Source: Phalacrocorax aristotelis
Lineage: Eukaryota > Chordata > Aves > Suliformes > Phalacrocoracidae
Length of the DNA stretch: 64,000 bases
Assembly: GCF_949628215.1 (NCBI RefSeq)
Contig: NC_134277.1
Coordinates: 110,191,463 to 110,255,462 of the forward strand
Reading direction: 5' to 3'
In this document: positions 21,522 to 33,900 of the stretch, in pieces
How the letters are laid out: each line of letters begins with the position of its first letter
How positions within the stretch are numbered: the first letter of the stretch is position 1
Made by a program: the position numbers and the translations under genes
Notes under the pieces: model-generated
Databases searched by the model: none
Told to the model about the DNA's origin: nothing
Seen by the model: the letters and a program-made list of their open reading frames with translations, nothing else

Positions 21522-24500
21522 ATGAGAGCAAGGAACACTTTGAGCCGGTTGAGTATCCGGCTATAATACTGCATTCGTTCTGTACTGCATTCTTGCTTCC
21601 AGGTGTTCTACTTTTGGTATTGTATTTTTGTATTTATCTCGCTGCAGGACATGAGTAACTTCCTCTGACTGAAGTGGGTGGGTATTAGTGGTGTTTGTTT
21701 TATGAAGAACGAACGTTGACTTTTTTGGTGAAATCTTATGGTCCGACTGGATTATTAAATCACCTTAAGAGAGAAAATTTCTCAAATAGACTTTTTTTTT
21801 TGTATGTGTGTGTTCCTAATTGATCTCTAATTTTTGTTTTGTCTGAGTGGCTGGGTTTAGTAGCTCTCCCTGACTCTAACATAAAGGCCTTTTAAATATC
21901 TAAGCAGCATTATTTCAACTGTAACATGCATTACTGGACTAGGCTAATTTTAAGCAAGCAATTAGATTATCTTAGCTATGTTATCAGTTCCAAATTTGGT
22001 TAGTGGTTAAAGGAAACAGGAACTCAAGGGAGCTAAACACTTAATTTCACCTCAGCAGTTCACTTACCAGGTACCAGTTTCCCAACTTATAATTTAAAAG
22101 CAAATGTTGTTTTAAATTTAACCATTAAGCAAATGAGGCAAGGATTGAAAGATGAAACTAATAATATTGGTCAGGTTTTTTTCAAAATGTGAAGAGATTT
22201 AAAGTGAGAGAAAGTTATTTATGAATGAGGTGAACACAGAGTGTTCCCACCTACTTTAATGACACCTGTGCTCTACTTTTCAGGGGTAACTTATATTAAC
22301 ATGGAGCCATTCTAACATTCTTGCTTTGAATGTGCTTAGAAATACTGATCTAGTTCATCTAAGCCATTCTTCTATGAGGTAGATCACATTTTAACATATA
22401 AATTTTTGTTAGCTGCTTCACATGTGTAGAACCCCCAGCAGTTTATACTTGGGGAAATAACATCATGAAAGGCACTTTTTAGATGCAGCTTTAGCTGACC
22501 TAATGCAGATGAACACATGGAATTTTTATGGACAAGCAGACAGTGTGGTTAATCTTTGTTTAGCCTTTAATTTCTCTTGCCACCTTCTGCTATCTTGTCT
22601 CTCTGCTGGGAGCAAGAAGAACTGCCGTCCTCTGGTTGTGAACATGCAGAAGCTTCAGTTACTGCAAGGGAAGGGAGGAGAAATGTAGTCCCCCCTCCCA
22701 GGATTTCCAAAGTTACACAGGGAAAATATGAAGAGTAAAGCTTAATTGGAATTTTAGTCAGATACTAATTTTCAGTAGGTTAATAACAGGGCAGGCCATA
22801 GGGGCCAGTTCAGAAATTACCAGTAGCACTGTCTTTGAGCATTCAAAAATCATAAAGCTTATTCTAGCCTACGGTGAGATCAGCAGAAAACAAACTGTTG
22901 AAAAGAATATGGTTTTTTTTAGATTAGTTTCTAGGTTTTGGTTAATACCTACTCAATTTTTTTACTTTGTAGCTCTCTGACTCAGTGTTTTCCCTCACAT
23001 GAACACTAACGTAGCTTTTTATCTAAATCACTTGACGTGAGAAATTCAGACATTAAACAAAGCAAGATTTGCAGTCGAGCCATGAGAATGTGCAGCACTG
23101 CATGCTTTCTTTGGCAGAGAGGGTACTGAATCGGTCTTGGGGCTCGCTGAGGCAAAAAGGAGTTTTTGTTAGTGTTGTACTTTCTTTTGTTCGACTTAAC
23201 GGAGTGCAACTCACTTGAGCTTTTGTTCCAAAGTGAACTTTTTAGCAACTGCTAAGTTTCTGTACTCTGAATGACCTACCAGTGTGAACATTTTCATCTT
23301 AAATTGTTTAATTTTGTCTGCCATTTAGATGTTTGTAATGTCAGTCGTGGGAAGACGAAGCAAGTCCCAAGATCTCTCCCTATTGGCTTGAAGGAAAGAC
23401 TCCAAAAGATGCTCAGAACTGAACTCTTTGATTATCATTCAGTGTTGCTGTGTACTGTAGCACATGAAGAAAAATACTTTTATTTACCAAAAGGAGATAC
23501 AGAGGGTAAATTAAACATACAGATACAACAAAGGGGTGACTGAATTCTAAACATGTATTTAATAATGCCCCTTTCTTCTATTAACCAGTGGTAATTATGA
23601 AGCACCTGTAGTGCTTTTAGTACTTCACCCTCAGCAAGAAGTGATGGTTAAATAATTAACTAGGACAAGGCAAGCTCTTCACATTTAGTAGATTAACTCC
23701 TGCTTCATTTAAGAAGATTGGGGTATTCTGTTAAACTGACAGTTTTTCTTTTCTGCATATTCGTCCCTTGAAACATTCTTGTGCAAGTCTCCTGTTGCTG
23801 TTTCTCATCCGTATTGTACATGTCCTTCCAAGCCTCGCTGTCCTGTTTTCTTTCAAAATCTTTTATAGTTCATTCATTAACTTCCTTCACTTCTGTTTCT
23901 CCCTAACCAAAAAGTTAATCATCTGCTTTTGTGGGTGTGTGTTACTGCCTCTGCCCAATATTTGATGACCCTCAACATTGCAGAGATGACTCTGCTCCAA
24001 ATGGGTTATTTTACAGCTCCCTATGCTTCGGCTTGTTTCTTCTGTTGGTCCTAGTGGATGTTGTACTGCTACCTGAATTAATTATTTCTCTGCTCTGTAC
24101 TTCTTATTGTGTCTTTATCTTTTTCTCTTATCTGGACTTGTGATATTAGCGTTATCTTTGACTCACACTCTTTCCTTTCCTCCAGATGCTTGCCAAATCC
24201 TTAATTGCCGTCTGTTAAAAGCACCCCTCTCTTCTCTGGTGCCAAGATGATAATTCAGGCTTTGTGGTTTGTTATTGGGTTGTCTTGGCTAATGCAAACT
24301 GCCTGCCACCTACTCCTTTCTTGGCAATGATGTAAAATATTTCTTCAAAGTTTGGTTGGTTGGTTTTTTCTTTTAGGTTTTTTTTTTTTCTTAAAGACTC
24401 TCCTCTGGCTGCATCGTAGTTTTGGGGTTGATATATGTTGCTTTTCTCTTCACCTCTGGCCTGCAAGTTCAGACTATCTTCTTCCTACTATTATAGGTCT

Positions 24501-25023
24501 GGAGCAGACACTGCAAAGTAAACAAGTTGTTCCATCTGGTCCGTTCATTTAGGAAGACGTGCCATTCCTTGTGCTGTGCGTTCTGTTTGCTTTGGAGCAA
24601 AGCTCTTACTAATGATAAAAATGTGCATGTATTCTAAACTATGCATTTCTAACTCCATGATTTGGTGATTGTGAACCAATACTTTCCTTTGAACATACTT
24701 CATAGCACATCAGATTCCATTTATTTTTCTGAGCATGTTGCTCATGCTTGAATATTTCAGTATTTCACTGTTATTCTCACAGTGAAAGTTTCGTGCAAAT
24801 CCTAGCTCTTCCACAAATGTTGTATTTAGTTAGGCATGGAGAAAATACAGTTGAAACTGCATGGAAACAGTGAAGTAATTGTGGCCTCTGGTCCTTGGCC
24901 ACCTTTTTACCTTTTAATTTTCCAAAGGGCTGCTCTTGTTTGTAACTCTTTGTATTGCTTGCTCTTGGAGCTTGCTTTAAGCCTACAACTAGCAAAGCAT
25001 ACAGAAAACAGTTCTTTTCCCTC

Positions 25024-25516
25024 TGTCGTGGTTTAGCGGCAGCTCAGCCCCACGCAGCCGCTCGCTCACTCCCCCACCGGTAGGTGGGGGAGAGAATCAG
25101 AAGGGTAACGCTCGTGGGTTGGGATAAGAACAGTTTAATAATTAAAATTAAAAGAAACAACAACAGAAATGCAATGTAAAGGAGAACAACGAGAGGCGCA
25201 AAGCCCCGGGGGAGGGGGGAAGGGAGGGGAGAGGGGGAACGAACCGCCGGAACGAACCGTGCTCACCGCCCGCCGACCCGACGCCGCGCCGCGCCGCCCC
25301 CCCCGCGCTGCCACTGCCCGCCCTCAATATACTGGTCATGGTGTCACATGGTATGGAATGAACCTGCCATTGGCCAGTCGGGGTCAGCCGCCCCCGCCAT
25401 GGCCCTGCCCCTCCCAGCCCCCCCTGCCACGCCACGCGGCAGAGCGCGGGAAGCTGGAAAGGTAGCCGACCCCCACAGTGAGGAGAATTAACCCCTTCTC
25501 AGCCAAAACCAGCACA
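25024..25516 (-). mobile_element. Solo LTR of an avian endogenous retrovirus (antisense to SPIRE1)
   Basis: The element is bounded by TG...CA: TGTCGTGGTTTAG at 25024 and AAAACCAGCACA at 25516. It is flanked by a perfect 5-bp target duplication, CCCTC at 25019-25023 and 25517-25521. Its ends match an avian LTR family I recognise; in that family's usual orientation the element lies on the minus strand. In that orientation a TATA-like TATATTG precedes a GC-rich block, and ATTAAA (TTTAAT at 25134-25139 on +) is the likely poly(A) signal. There is no internal gag, pol or env, so it is a solo LTR left by LTR-LTR recombination. Part of U3 seems shorter than in the usual family member (from memory). 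The block at about 25190-25450 is very CpG-rich. Short open frames inside it are not genes. Confidence 0.9.
25208..25237 (+). other. G-run cluster inside solo LTR
   Basis: Runs of 5, 6, 3, 4 and 5 G are separated by one to three bases on the + strand, a strong G-quadruplex candidate. It lies in the transcribed part of the LTR, on the template side for LTR-driven transcription. Confidence 0.6.
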
Positions 25517-27134
25517 CCCTCTTCTTCTTCCTTGTTTTTACCTGTCTATAAACTAATAGAAACCATGTTCTTAATGAACTTTGAATGGGATGTGTTCATA
25601 ATATCTAGTATTAGTTTTTCATAATACTTTTACCTTTTGTTGTCCAACTTAATGTACTTGAAGTCTTCTATGATTTGATTTAATAAACAATTTTTTAATT
25701 GTAATATATTTTTCATCAAAATTTTGCCTTCAATTTTGTCAGCTCTTAGTTAGCTTTGTATTTACCTCCGGTAGACAGAGCTTGTGCTGAACCTGGCTTT
25801 CTCTATGCAGAGTCTGGTGCTTTTATCACACAGTCTAAAGGACATTTGAACAGTAGCACTGCATGCTCATGGAGAGTCAGCTGCATGTTTATGCCTGTAA
25901 TATTTAAAGCACTGACACTAGAAAAGCATATTGGAATACAATTTGGTTTTCATGTTTCAGACTCATTACTGGATGTTAAGTAAAAAGTTAATCTGAAAAA
26001 TTTAGGTAAGAATTGTTAAATGAGATAAAGGGAGAAAAGCACACCATTGGGATTGAAAGAGTTTTGCCATTTATTTAGAGGGATTAGGGATTATAGCAAA
26101 ATTATTTTTCAATTTAAATTTTCCTCTTATACAAGGAAAATGTTGGTTTAAAAATAAAGGTCTTTTTAATCCCTGGACTCCCAGCTTTCTGGAGCATTGT
26201 CTGCTTACAACTCCCAGATCTTCCAACTGATTTCTGTGTCTTGCTATGTTTGTTATATATGCACATATAGTAGCAGACTTTACCATTTAAAACCCAGACC
26301 AGAAGTAAATGAGATGTGTGATGAACTTGAGGCTCTATGAATTGCCCCAGTTACTTAATTACATGGACGCTAAGTTAGGCAAGATGAATGTTTGGTGGGA
26401 GAAAGTAAATGCTGTTCTCATTTTAGAGAAAGAAAAGTTAAGTTTGAAAACATGAAGCAAATTGCCCAGTGTGACATTTAGGCTGCAAGGCAGAGCCATC
26501 ATAGAATCTAGATTATTTAAGCCTTAATAACAAACCAAAAATCTTCAGATTTTAAATACTACCTGTAATAAGAAACCTGTTACTTTAATGCCAAGAAAAT
26601 ACCAATTCCCTTGAGAGATGTTTCATCAAGATGCTAGGAATTTACTTTCAGGCTAGGCTATCCCTTTTTCCCTTGTGTAGATTTTTAAAAATACTTTAAA
26701 ATTCTGTAGATGGAGTAACGCATTCTCTTTCAGAATGAATCTCTTATCTTTCAGGGTTATACATGTAGGTGTTGCCATGCTAGTACAAAAGTAGACTTCA
26801 CTTTCTATTGTTGGCTTGCTGGCAATAGGTAGAATGAACTTTGTTCCTACACAGAAGACAAACTTACCCCTACATTTCTTGTATACATTTCAGACAGAGA
26901 AAGCGTTTCAAAACTGATTTAGAAAGTTTGGGAAAAAAAATTAATAGTTTCATAGAAGGAAAAAAGCAAACTTGGGGGGATTTGAAATAGGAGTCATATT
27001 TAGCTAGGAGAAAAGGGGAAACTGTTCCAGTGATAAGGGAAAGAAGCATCATAAACTAATACAGAACAAGGAAACCTTTCTTTACTGCATCATTTGCAAA
27101 GGCAGTGAAACAAATGAGATGTATTGTCATTAAA
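25517..27134 (+). other. Intron 2, segment between LTR and CR1
   Basis: AT-rich sequence with no gene, RNA or recognised repeat. Confidence 0.6.
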
Positions 27135-27925
27135 AAGTGCCGGGGCCAACGGTATGAGATTCCACAAGGCCAAGCGCCAGGTCCTGCACTTTGATCACAA
27201 CCCCATGCAACGCTATAGGCTTGGGGAGGAGTGGCTGGAGAGCTGCCCGGCAGAGAAGGACCTGGGGGTGTTGGTTGACAGCTGGCTGAACATGAGCCAG
27301 CAGTGTGCCCAGGTGGCCAAGAAGGCCAATGGCATCCTGGCTTGTACCAGGAATAGTGTGGCCAGCAGGAGCAGGGAGGTGATCGGGCCCCTGTACTTGG
27401 CCACATCTTGAATCCTGTGTTCAGTTTTGGGCCCCTCAGTACAAGAAGGACATCAAGTTGCTGGACTGTGTCCAGAGAAGGGCAGCAAAGTTGGTGAAGG
27501 GTCTAGAGAACAAGTCTTATGAGGAGGGGCTGAGGGAGCTGGGGTTGTTTAGTCTGGAGAAGAAGAGGCTGAGGGGAGACCTTATTGCTCTCAACAACTA
27601 CCTGAAAGGAGGTTGTAGCGAGGTGGGGGTCGGTCTCTTCTCCCAATTAACTAGTGATAGGACGGGAGGAAATGGCCTCAAGCTGCACCAGGGGAAGTTT
27701 AGGTTGGACATTAGAAAAAAACTCTTCACCAAAAGGGTTGTCAGGCATTGGAACAGGCTGCCCAGGGAGGTGGTTGAGTCTCCATCCCTGGAGGTATTTA
27801 AAAGAAGGGTAGATGTGGTGCTTGAGGATATGGTTTTGTGGTGGACTTGGCAGTGATAGGTTAGTGGTTGGACTCGATGATCTCAAGGGTCTTTTCCAAC
27901 CTTAACGATTCTATGATTCTATGAA
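27135..27925 (+). mobile_element. CR1 LINE, 3' 0.8 kb (sense orientation)
   Basis: This 5'-truncated CR1 retains the end of the reverse-transcriptase ORF and the 3' UTR. The first open piece (about 27137-27408) carries [25 protein letters not shown] and [17 protein letters not shown] frameshift and stop near 27395-27410 break the frame. The second piece (27458-27856) carries [20 protein letters not shown] and [18 protein letters not shown] and ends in WWTWQ followed by TGA. The 3' end has the CR1 signature GATCTCAAGGGTCTTTTCCA and the tail ATTCTATGATTCTATGA. Few substitutions against the subfamily pattern suggest a fairly recent copy. It cannot move by itself. Confidence 0.95.
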
Positions 27926-30720
27926 ATAATGCTTAGCTTTACAGTATGGTAATACTCTAGCAATAAGTAGTAGGACAGAGAACTTGAAGAAAAAAACTGG
28001 TAGAAGTGAGCAAGCTAGTGACCCTAAAAATAGAATTTAATTTCACAAAATCTGCTTCAGAGGACTGGTATCATTTTTGAGCAGATATATCATGAACAAA
28101 GATATAATAATTAAAAACAGCATGAACCTCACTGTAGATTTACAATGCAACACAGCGTTTTGGTATTCTTCTAGCATTTCGAATGTCATATTGAAACAAA
28201 AAGTGTCAAATTAATGAGATTCCAAGCACTTCCCTGTCAGTGGCTCATTCTTTTGTTTTGGAAAAAGACGACATGTATATGTATGAAGATCTTGGTTCTT
28301 CAATTTTATGTATATATGAGTATCTAGATAGATGGATTTTACCAGGCAGCAGGCACTGCAGCAGATACACGTACACACTGTCTTCATTTCCTATCTTGGC
28401 ATAGAAACTCAAATGTTAATTGATTAACAGATGATTGTATTTGTATTTTTGCTGTGTATAACTAAAAGATACTGTTCACCAAAGATGGCTGAGTTTATGT
28501 GATGCTGGGGTTTTTGTTTGACATGGCCTATTAAAAGTTTTATAAAGTGACTGTGAAAGTAAGTTTTCAAAAAGCTTTCTGAATAGAAGACAGAAAAGTG
28601 CTTTTTCCCTGTTTAATAGTTATGGAAACAGGGAACATCAGCTACTTCAGATTTTATGATAGTTACAAACTCTGTGGCTTTGATGCAGTGAAACTGAGTA
28701 TTGTTGGACTTCAAAATAAAAACCCCTTCCAATAGCAGTTGTACAGAAACTACAAAAGAGAGTATTGTTTTCCTTTAAAAATTATGTTTTTAAAGTCACA
28801 ATTGCATATCCAAAGCAACTACATGTATAATTAAGTTTATATTGATACAGAAATATGAATGAGAAATGATACTTTGTGTCTCAGTGATACTTCCCACATC
28901 CATTCAGGGCCTAGTTTACTGTGCACCATCAACACACATGGCCAGAGATTCTTACAGTGCTCATCCAAGTTGCTCTGTCATGGCTCCCTGTGATGTGCCG
29001 AAGATCTAATTAAGAGCATGTCCATTCCTCTGAATCACCCCGTGCAACAGGAACTGTGTATTATGGACGTGTTCGTTTCCGAATTTACTTTTTTATGATT
29101 CATTCTGTTGGAAGGATCTTGACTCAATTCTACTACTCTTTTACATTCCTTTCTCCCTTAAAATAATTATTTTTTAATTACTTTCCCTGTCACCTTTTAG
29201 TGCCAGACCTCTTTGGGTCCTCAGTGAACGAGGATCCTAGTCTGCCTTTTTTCTGCTTTCCTTTAAATTGCTAGTAGACAGCAATCCGCCTCCTCCAAAG
29301 CATACCACCCACACTCTGAGTATCGCTGCTGCTCTGGAGGGATCCAGTAACTAAGCATACAGTTGTGGTTTCAAGTCCCTCAAACAGAGGGAGCAAAGCC
29401 TACATCTGCAAAATCCCTCTTTGTAAGGGTGATGGGGGCTTTTTAGACCATGCTAGCCCCATTGGTGTTCCAGGCTAATTCTACTGTTGTCCCTGGCTTG
29501 ACCCACTTCTGCCATGGCCCTAGGGGCTGCAAATCGCAGGGGTCCGTGGCATCCTGGTGCAGGATTTCACCTGCAGATCTCACGAGGGTGTCCTGAGCAA
29601 AGGAAACCGGTATATATGGATACAGCAAATGGTTGTCCTCAGCCACAGGTTTTGCTAAATTCTGACTGCCCTAGGCCTAGCAGCTGCTGCCATTGCACTC
29701 TCTGATAACACCTACAGCTACAGAGAGTCAGGATCCTGAATGTGTGGTTGAGTCTTACAGATGCTGTGTCCCTCTTAATACCTTCTGACTATCATATGTT
29801 CTTGGTGTCTGATCACCGTGCCTCCTGCTGCATGGCACTGTGTCCTCTTGACACTGAGGTGGAGGAATAACTCACGCTGCCACCATCCTTTGTAGAGATT
29901 TAAGTACTCCACAGAGTCTCTGATTTCCTCAGCTTCTTCCATTGTAGTGACTGATTTAAGAATGTCTTCCACAATTTCTAGGGTCAAAAAAACCAAGCGT
30001 TGTCCTTTTCCAGTTTGCAGAGAACACTGTTGGGTCATAAGATGCTAAACAACCTGATTCCTTGTATCATGAGACACTGAACGGTACAATATCCTATTGA
30101 ATTTGTACCTTTGGCAACGAATTTACTGGTGTGTCTTCCTGTGAAGTTGCTCTTGTTAACCACAGCATTATTTACAAGGAGACATTGAAGATGCTGTGCT
30201 AACTGTTCCTATACAGACAATTTACTTGTGTTTTCCTTCTGGATGCACAAAATTTATCAGTTCTGTTACTTGCTCTGAATATGAAAAATTGTCTTTTAAT
30301 ATTCACAGGTCTAAGCCTTTCATATTATCTCCCAGATTTTTGTCTTTTCTGTGGAGTAACTGCAGGGGTTGGCCTTCCCATCTCAAATCGTTTTGACATG
30401 GCTAATGTGTTGTGCAAGGCTGATTTATATTAGCTGTGGTTGTGCTGGCTTTGTTGATTTCCATTTATTTAATCACAGCCTTAGCTGCATTAGAGTTGAT
30501 GTTGGGAAGGTTTCCAGCACTGACTTGTTCAGTGTGGCCACCAGGAGCTCTGCAACTTTATTAAGCTGTGTGGCATTGCTGAAAATTCTGGCAACAATGC
30601 TGTTTGCTAAGGACTGTGCTGAACTCTGGATCCTCACATGTATCAAAGCCACTGCGATCTGCTCTTTAATGACTGTAAATTTGCAAGACAGGGCTTGAAA
30701 TTGGCTGAAGGTACAATGTT
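27926..30720 (+). other. Intron 2, segment after sense CR1
   Basis: AT-rich sequence without a recognised gene. GC content is higher at 29180-30050, where two short open frames lie on the minus strand (29443-29646 and 29775-30038). I could not match them to any family; they may be remnants of an old element. Confidence 0.5.
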
Positions 30721-30945
30721 ATTGAGTCGTAGGATAATATAGTTAGAAGGGACCTTTGGAGGGACCTCTGACATCGGGAGTTGACCAGATGACCAGCGTG
30801 CTGAAGGCAATGCTAACTTCAAGTTAAATGAGGTTGATAAGGACCTCGTCCGGTCAAGTTTTGATTGCATCCACTGTCGGAGATCCCACAACCTCTCCAG
30901 GAAATCTACTTCTCTGTTTCACCACCTTCATTGTGAAGACCACAT
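30721..30945 (-). mobile_element. Old CR1 LINE fragment (antisense)
   Basis: On the + strand the CR1 3' end is recognisable as GAGTCGTAGGATAATATAGT followed by TAGAAGGGACCTTTGGAGG. The reverse of the ORF2 tail follows (GGTCAAGTTTTGATTGCATC, then GATCCCACAACCTCTCCAGG and TTTCACCACCTTCATTGTGA). Many substitutions and gaps indicate an old copy. Confidence 0.75.
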
Positions 30946-33900
30946 ATGCAGCCAGCCACCCAAACACAGGAAAATAAGTTATTAGTAGTAGCTGTAGTTA
31001 CTTGAAAATGTAATCCACAGGTATGGGTACATTCTTTCTGTCTTGTCTTTAATCAGCGAGCACTTGTTTTGAATTGCAGGTTGAGAAATACTGAGGCTGT
31101 GGAGGTTAGTGCTCAGAGCAGAGCATTGATGTGGCAGCACAACATGAAAGGCAACGGCATGAGCTCCTTCTCAGAGTGCTGTTAAAGCTAGAAACAGACA
31201 TTCCAAAGTCTGGCACCATTCTGCACTGAAACTTTGGGTTACAGATCTTGAGCAGCTTGGTTCACTGGTAGTAAACCTCTTGTTCTTAGTTTCTGCACAT
31301 AACCTTCTATTTGTATGTTTGAAAGATGGCTGACGTGGTTTTTATTCGTGATTTCACGTCAGTCTTCAATTAATGATTTTATTTAAAGTTTTCAAATCAT
31401 TCTAAGGTTGTCTGGCTTTTTTTTTTTTTGATACAAAGCTCATGTTTTACCATGCATAGCAAACAAAAACGCACGTGTGTATGTATGTATTTATATTTAT
31501 ATTTGTTGTGGTGAGATAGCAGACAAAAAGAAGGCGTACTGGATATGTTGGTGTTTTGTGTTAGCAGTGGAACTGTATTTTTTGGTTCCCACACGTGTAA
31601 AACAACATCAGGAAGCCATGTGTGTTGCACAAGGAAAAAGTAAAGTGAGATTTAGTAGCTTTTTGTTAAGCTATGGTAAGTAGCTACATGCTTATTCTAA
31701 ATGAATATGTAAATATCTGGGGGAAAAAAAACAGTTTCCCTTTAAGTGAAATGGTAGTCTTGAGAGTCATAGAGCCTTGTGACTGATCACAAGTTTTAGA
31801 AGAGACTTCAGGTCACTGAACCTAATGTTACGTATAGTTTGTTGTTACTTAATGAGTCTTATGGATTGTAATGTTTAAAATGCCCACCACGTATTACCAT
31901 AATGTAGCCAGTTTCAAATTGAATCGAATGATCTTAAAAAGACTGTTAGGCAACCATTGTCATTAGACAGTTGGATATAATTAATTTCCTGGTTTAGGTT
32001 GTATCACTGTTTACTTGCAGTAAAGCTGGTGATGAGAAGTCTTCCAGACGAATGAGACTGGATGGTTTCTACATAAGCTAATGGCTCTTTGTGTATCCTA
32101 GATCTTTCTCACTTTGTTGTATGCATCCTTTATTTTTCCCCATGGGGAAACCTCAAATTTAGATGCATTTTTGCCAGGGATTATTTGTATAGATTTTACA
32201 TACCAGAGATTATTTTATATTTCTAGTAGAAGGACAGCTGCTCAACAACAAGCACTGTGTTATTAAACATTTGCTCATATATATGCTTATATAGGTATTT
32301 CAGTTTTAAAATGAGAAGGCTTCAAGATAAGGAAGGATTTTTACTGATATCCCAGATACTAGTAATGTTTTCTTAGCTGCTCATTTTGTTAAACCAGCCT
32401 ACACGTACACTGTTTGAAGCACTTTGGTGATTTGTTTCTTCATGTTGCTGTAATGAAATAATTTATGTAAAGAGGACCAAATCCATGTGTATAAATCAAT
32501 CCTTTTTATTGCTACTCAAATGCTCTGAGTCAGGGTTATTTTAGCTGTGTATTTATTAGTCTGCATTATCTTCTCCAAGTATTTGATGGAAAGAAGGTTT
32601 GGTTGTTTTCCAGGTTCAGAGAGGGGGGAGAGAGAGAGAGTGTAACACATGGGAGTCCTGATATATTTTAATAGCGTGGAACGCCCACGCTGACCTCGCA
32701 TATGGAGATGAGGTGTCAGAGGTGGTGGAGGGAGGTTTCAGGGAGGAGGCAGAAGTGCAGCCCTGGCCACACAGACTACCGGCTGACTCACAGAGCGTCA
32801 CTGGGAGCGTAGGATGGTCAGATGGCTAGAAGGAATGAGCCATAATGTTGCCTAAAACAGTTTAGTTCCCTTAAGGAGAGTCAGAGGCCCATATGAAGGA
32901 CAAAGTACAAACAGGATGAGGATACTGCTGCTACAGCACCCATGAGTGTGCTGGGGAGGCTCGTGATACCCAAAATGACTCTGCCAGCGTAGGAGTCACA
33001 GTAATGTGATACCCAAGACTGATTTGCAGATGTGCAAGTTGTGTGCGTGTTTGTTTTCAGTAATTCCTGCAATAGTTGTTGATACCCTTCCTTTTAAAGG
33101 AAGGTCTTGTTTTGTTTATGCGATGCTCTTGATGGATCTAATTGGTGTTAGTTTCATAAACAATATTGGCTTGAAAAGGCTATTGTTTTCTCACACAATA
33201 CCATCAATGACTTTATTACAAGGTTTTTTTCCAGAAGATTCCTAAATATAATAGACTTCATTTCATTAAAAAATGAACAACATGGGTTTGTTAGTAGGTC
33301 TCATGCTACACTTGTTTCGTGACTGATTGAACAAATTGCCAAATCCTCTTTATTCAGGAGGATGAAGTTTTCCTGTTCCTGAAGAACATGACTAGTATTT
33401 CGTCTCACAGGTCAGGAAAACTCAAGATAAATGCAGAGTTCAATGCAGCTCTCTCACAAGCTAACTTTTTAAGTCCGTGTGTATTTCACTGTCTTATGTT
33501 ACGTTGGAACACTGGATTGTTCTTGATCTTGACTTCAGACATCTGATTTTTCAGTAACGCTGTATTTTCTGAGAGTTGCCACATGCCATTTAATAGACCC
33601 TTTTCCCCCTAGTATTTTGGTATTTTCTGGTCCTGAAGCACACATAGCTTGGCGGGGTGGGCTCTCCATGCCCAAGACCAGCTCTGCGGTGGTGCAGCTG
33701 TAGCCTTGGATCAGGTGGCTGTAAGAACAGCCGTGTCAGAGCTGTGAAGAGCCATGGGATTGCATGCGTTCCTTCTTCTCAGGAGTAGCGTTTAAACTGG
33801 GCTTTTGTATTTTGTCTCTTGAGCTGCACTGCAGCTCTTCCTGTGCCCGGCCACATCCCTTGCTGATCCTGACCTGCTGGCTTGCCCTCCTGGCCGAGCC

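Larger units (their letters stand above)
16029..25023 (+). other. Intron 2, first segment: no gene or clear transposon
   Basis: This is AT-rich unique-looking sequence. It holds a 14-bp palindrome with clustered CpG at 18144-18190, a triplicated CTATCATAT motif at 20465-20510, and a T21 run at 21501. The open frames seen, up to about 120 codons on the minus strand near 20846-21214, have no recognisable features and overlap each other in different frames. Confidence 0.6.

Noticed and set aside
25148..25465. Open frames of about 95 codons on both strands near 25.3 kb
   Set aside because: They are inside the GC-rich solo LTR and are Pro/Gly/Arg-rich noise; no retroviral protein is present.
27124..27886. 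Open frames at 27.1-27.9 kb as a host gene
   Set aside because: They are CR1 ORF2 remnants with a frameshift and a CR1 3' tail, not a host protein.
31757..31870. Possible very old CR1 3' end (GTCATAGAGCCTTG, then AAGTTTTAGAAGAGACTTCA)
   Set aside because: Resemblance is too weak to separate from chance without a profile search.
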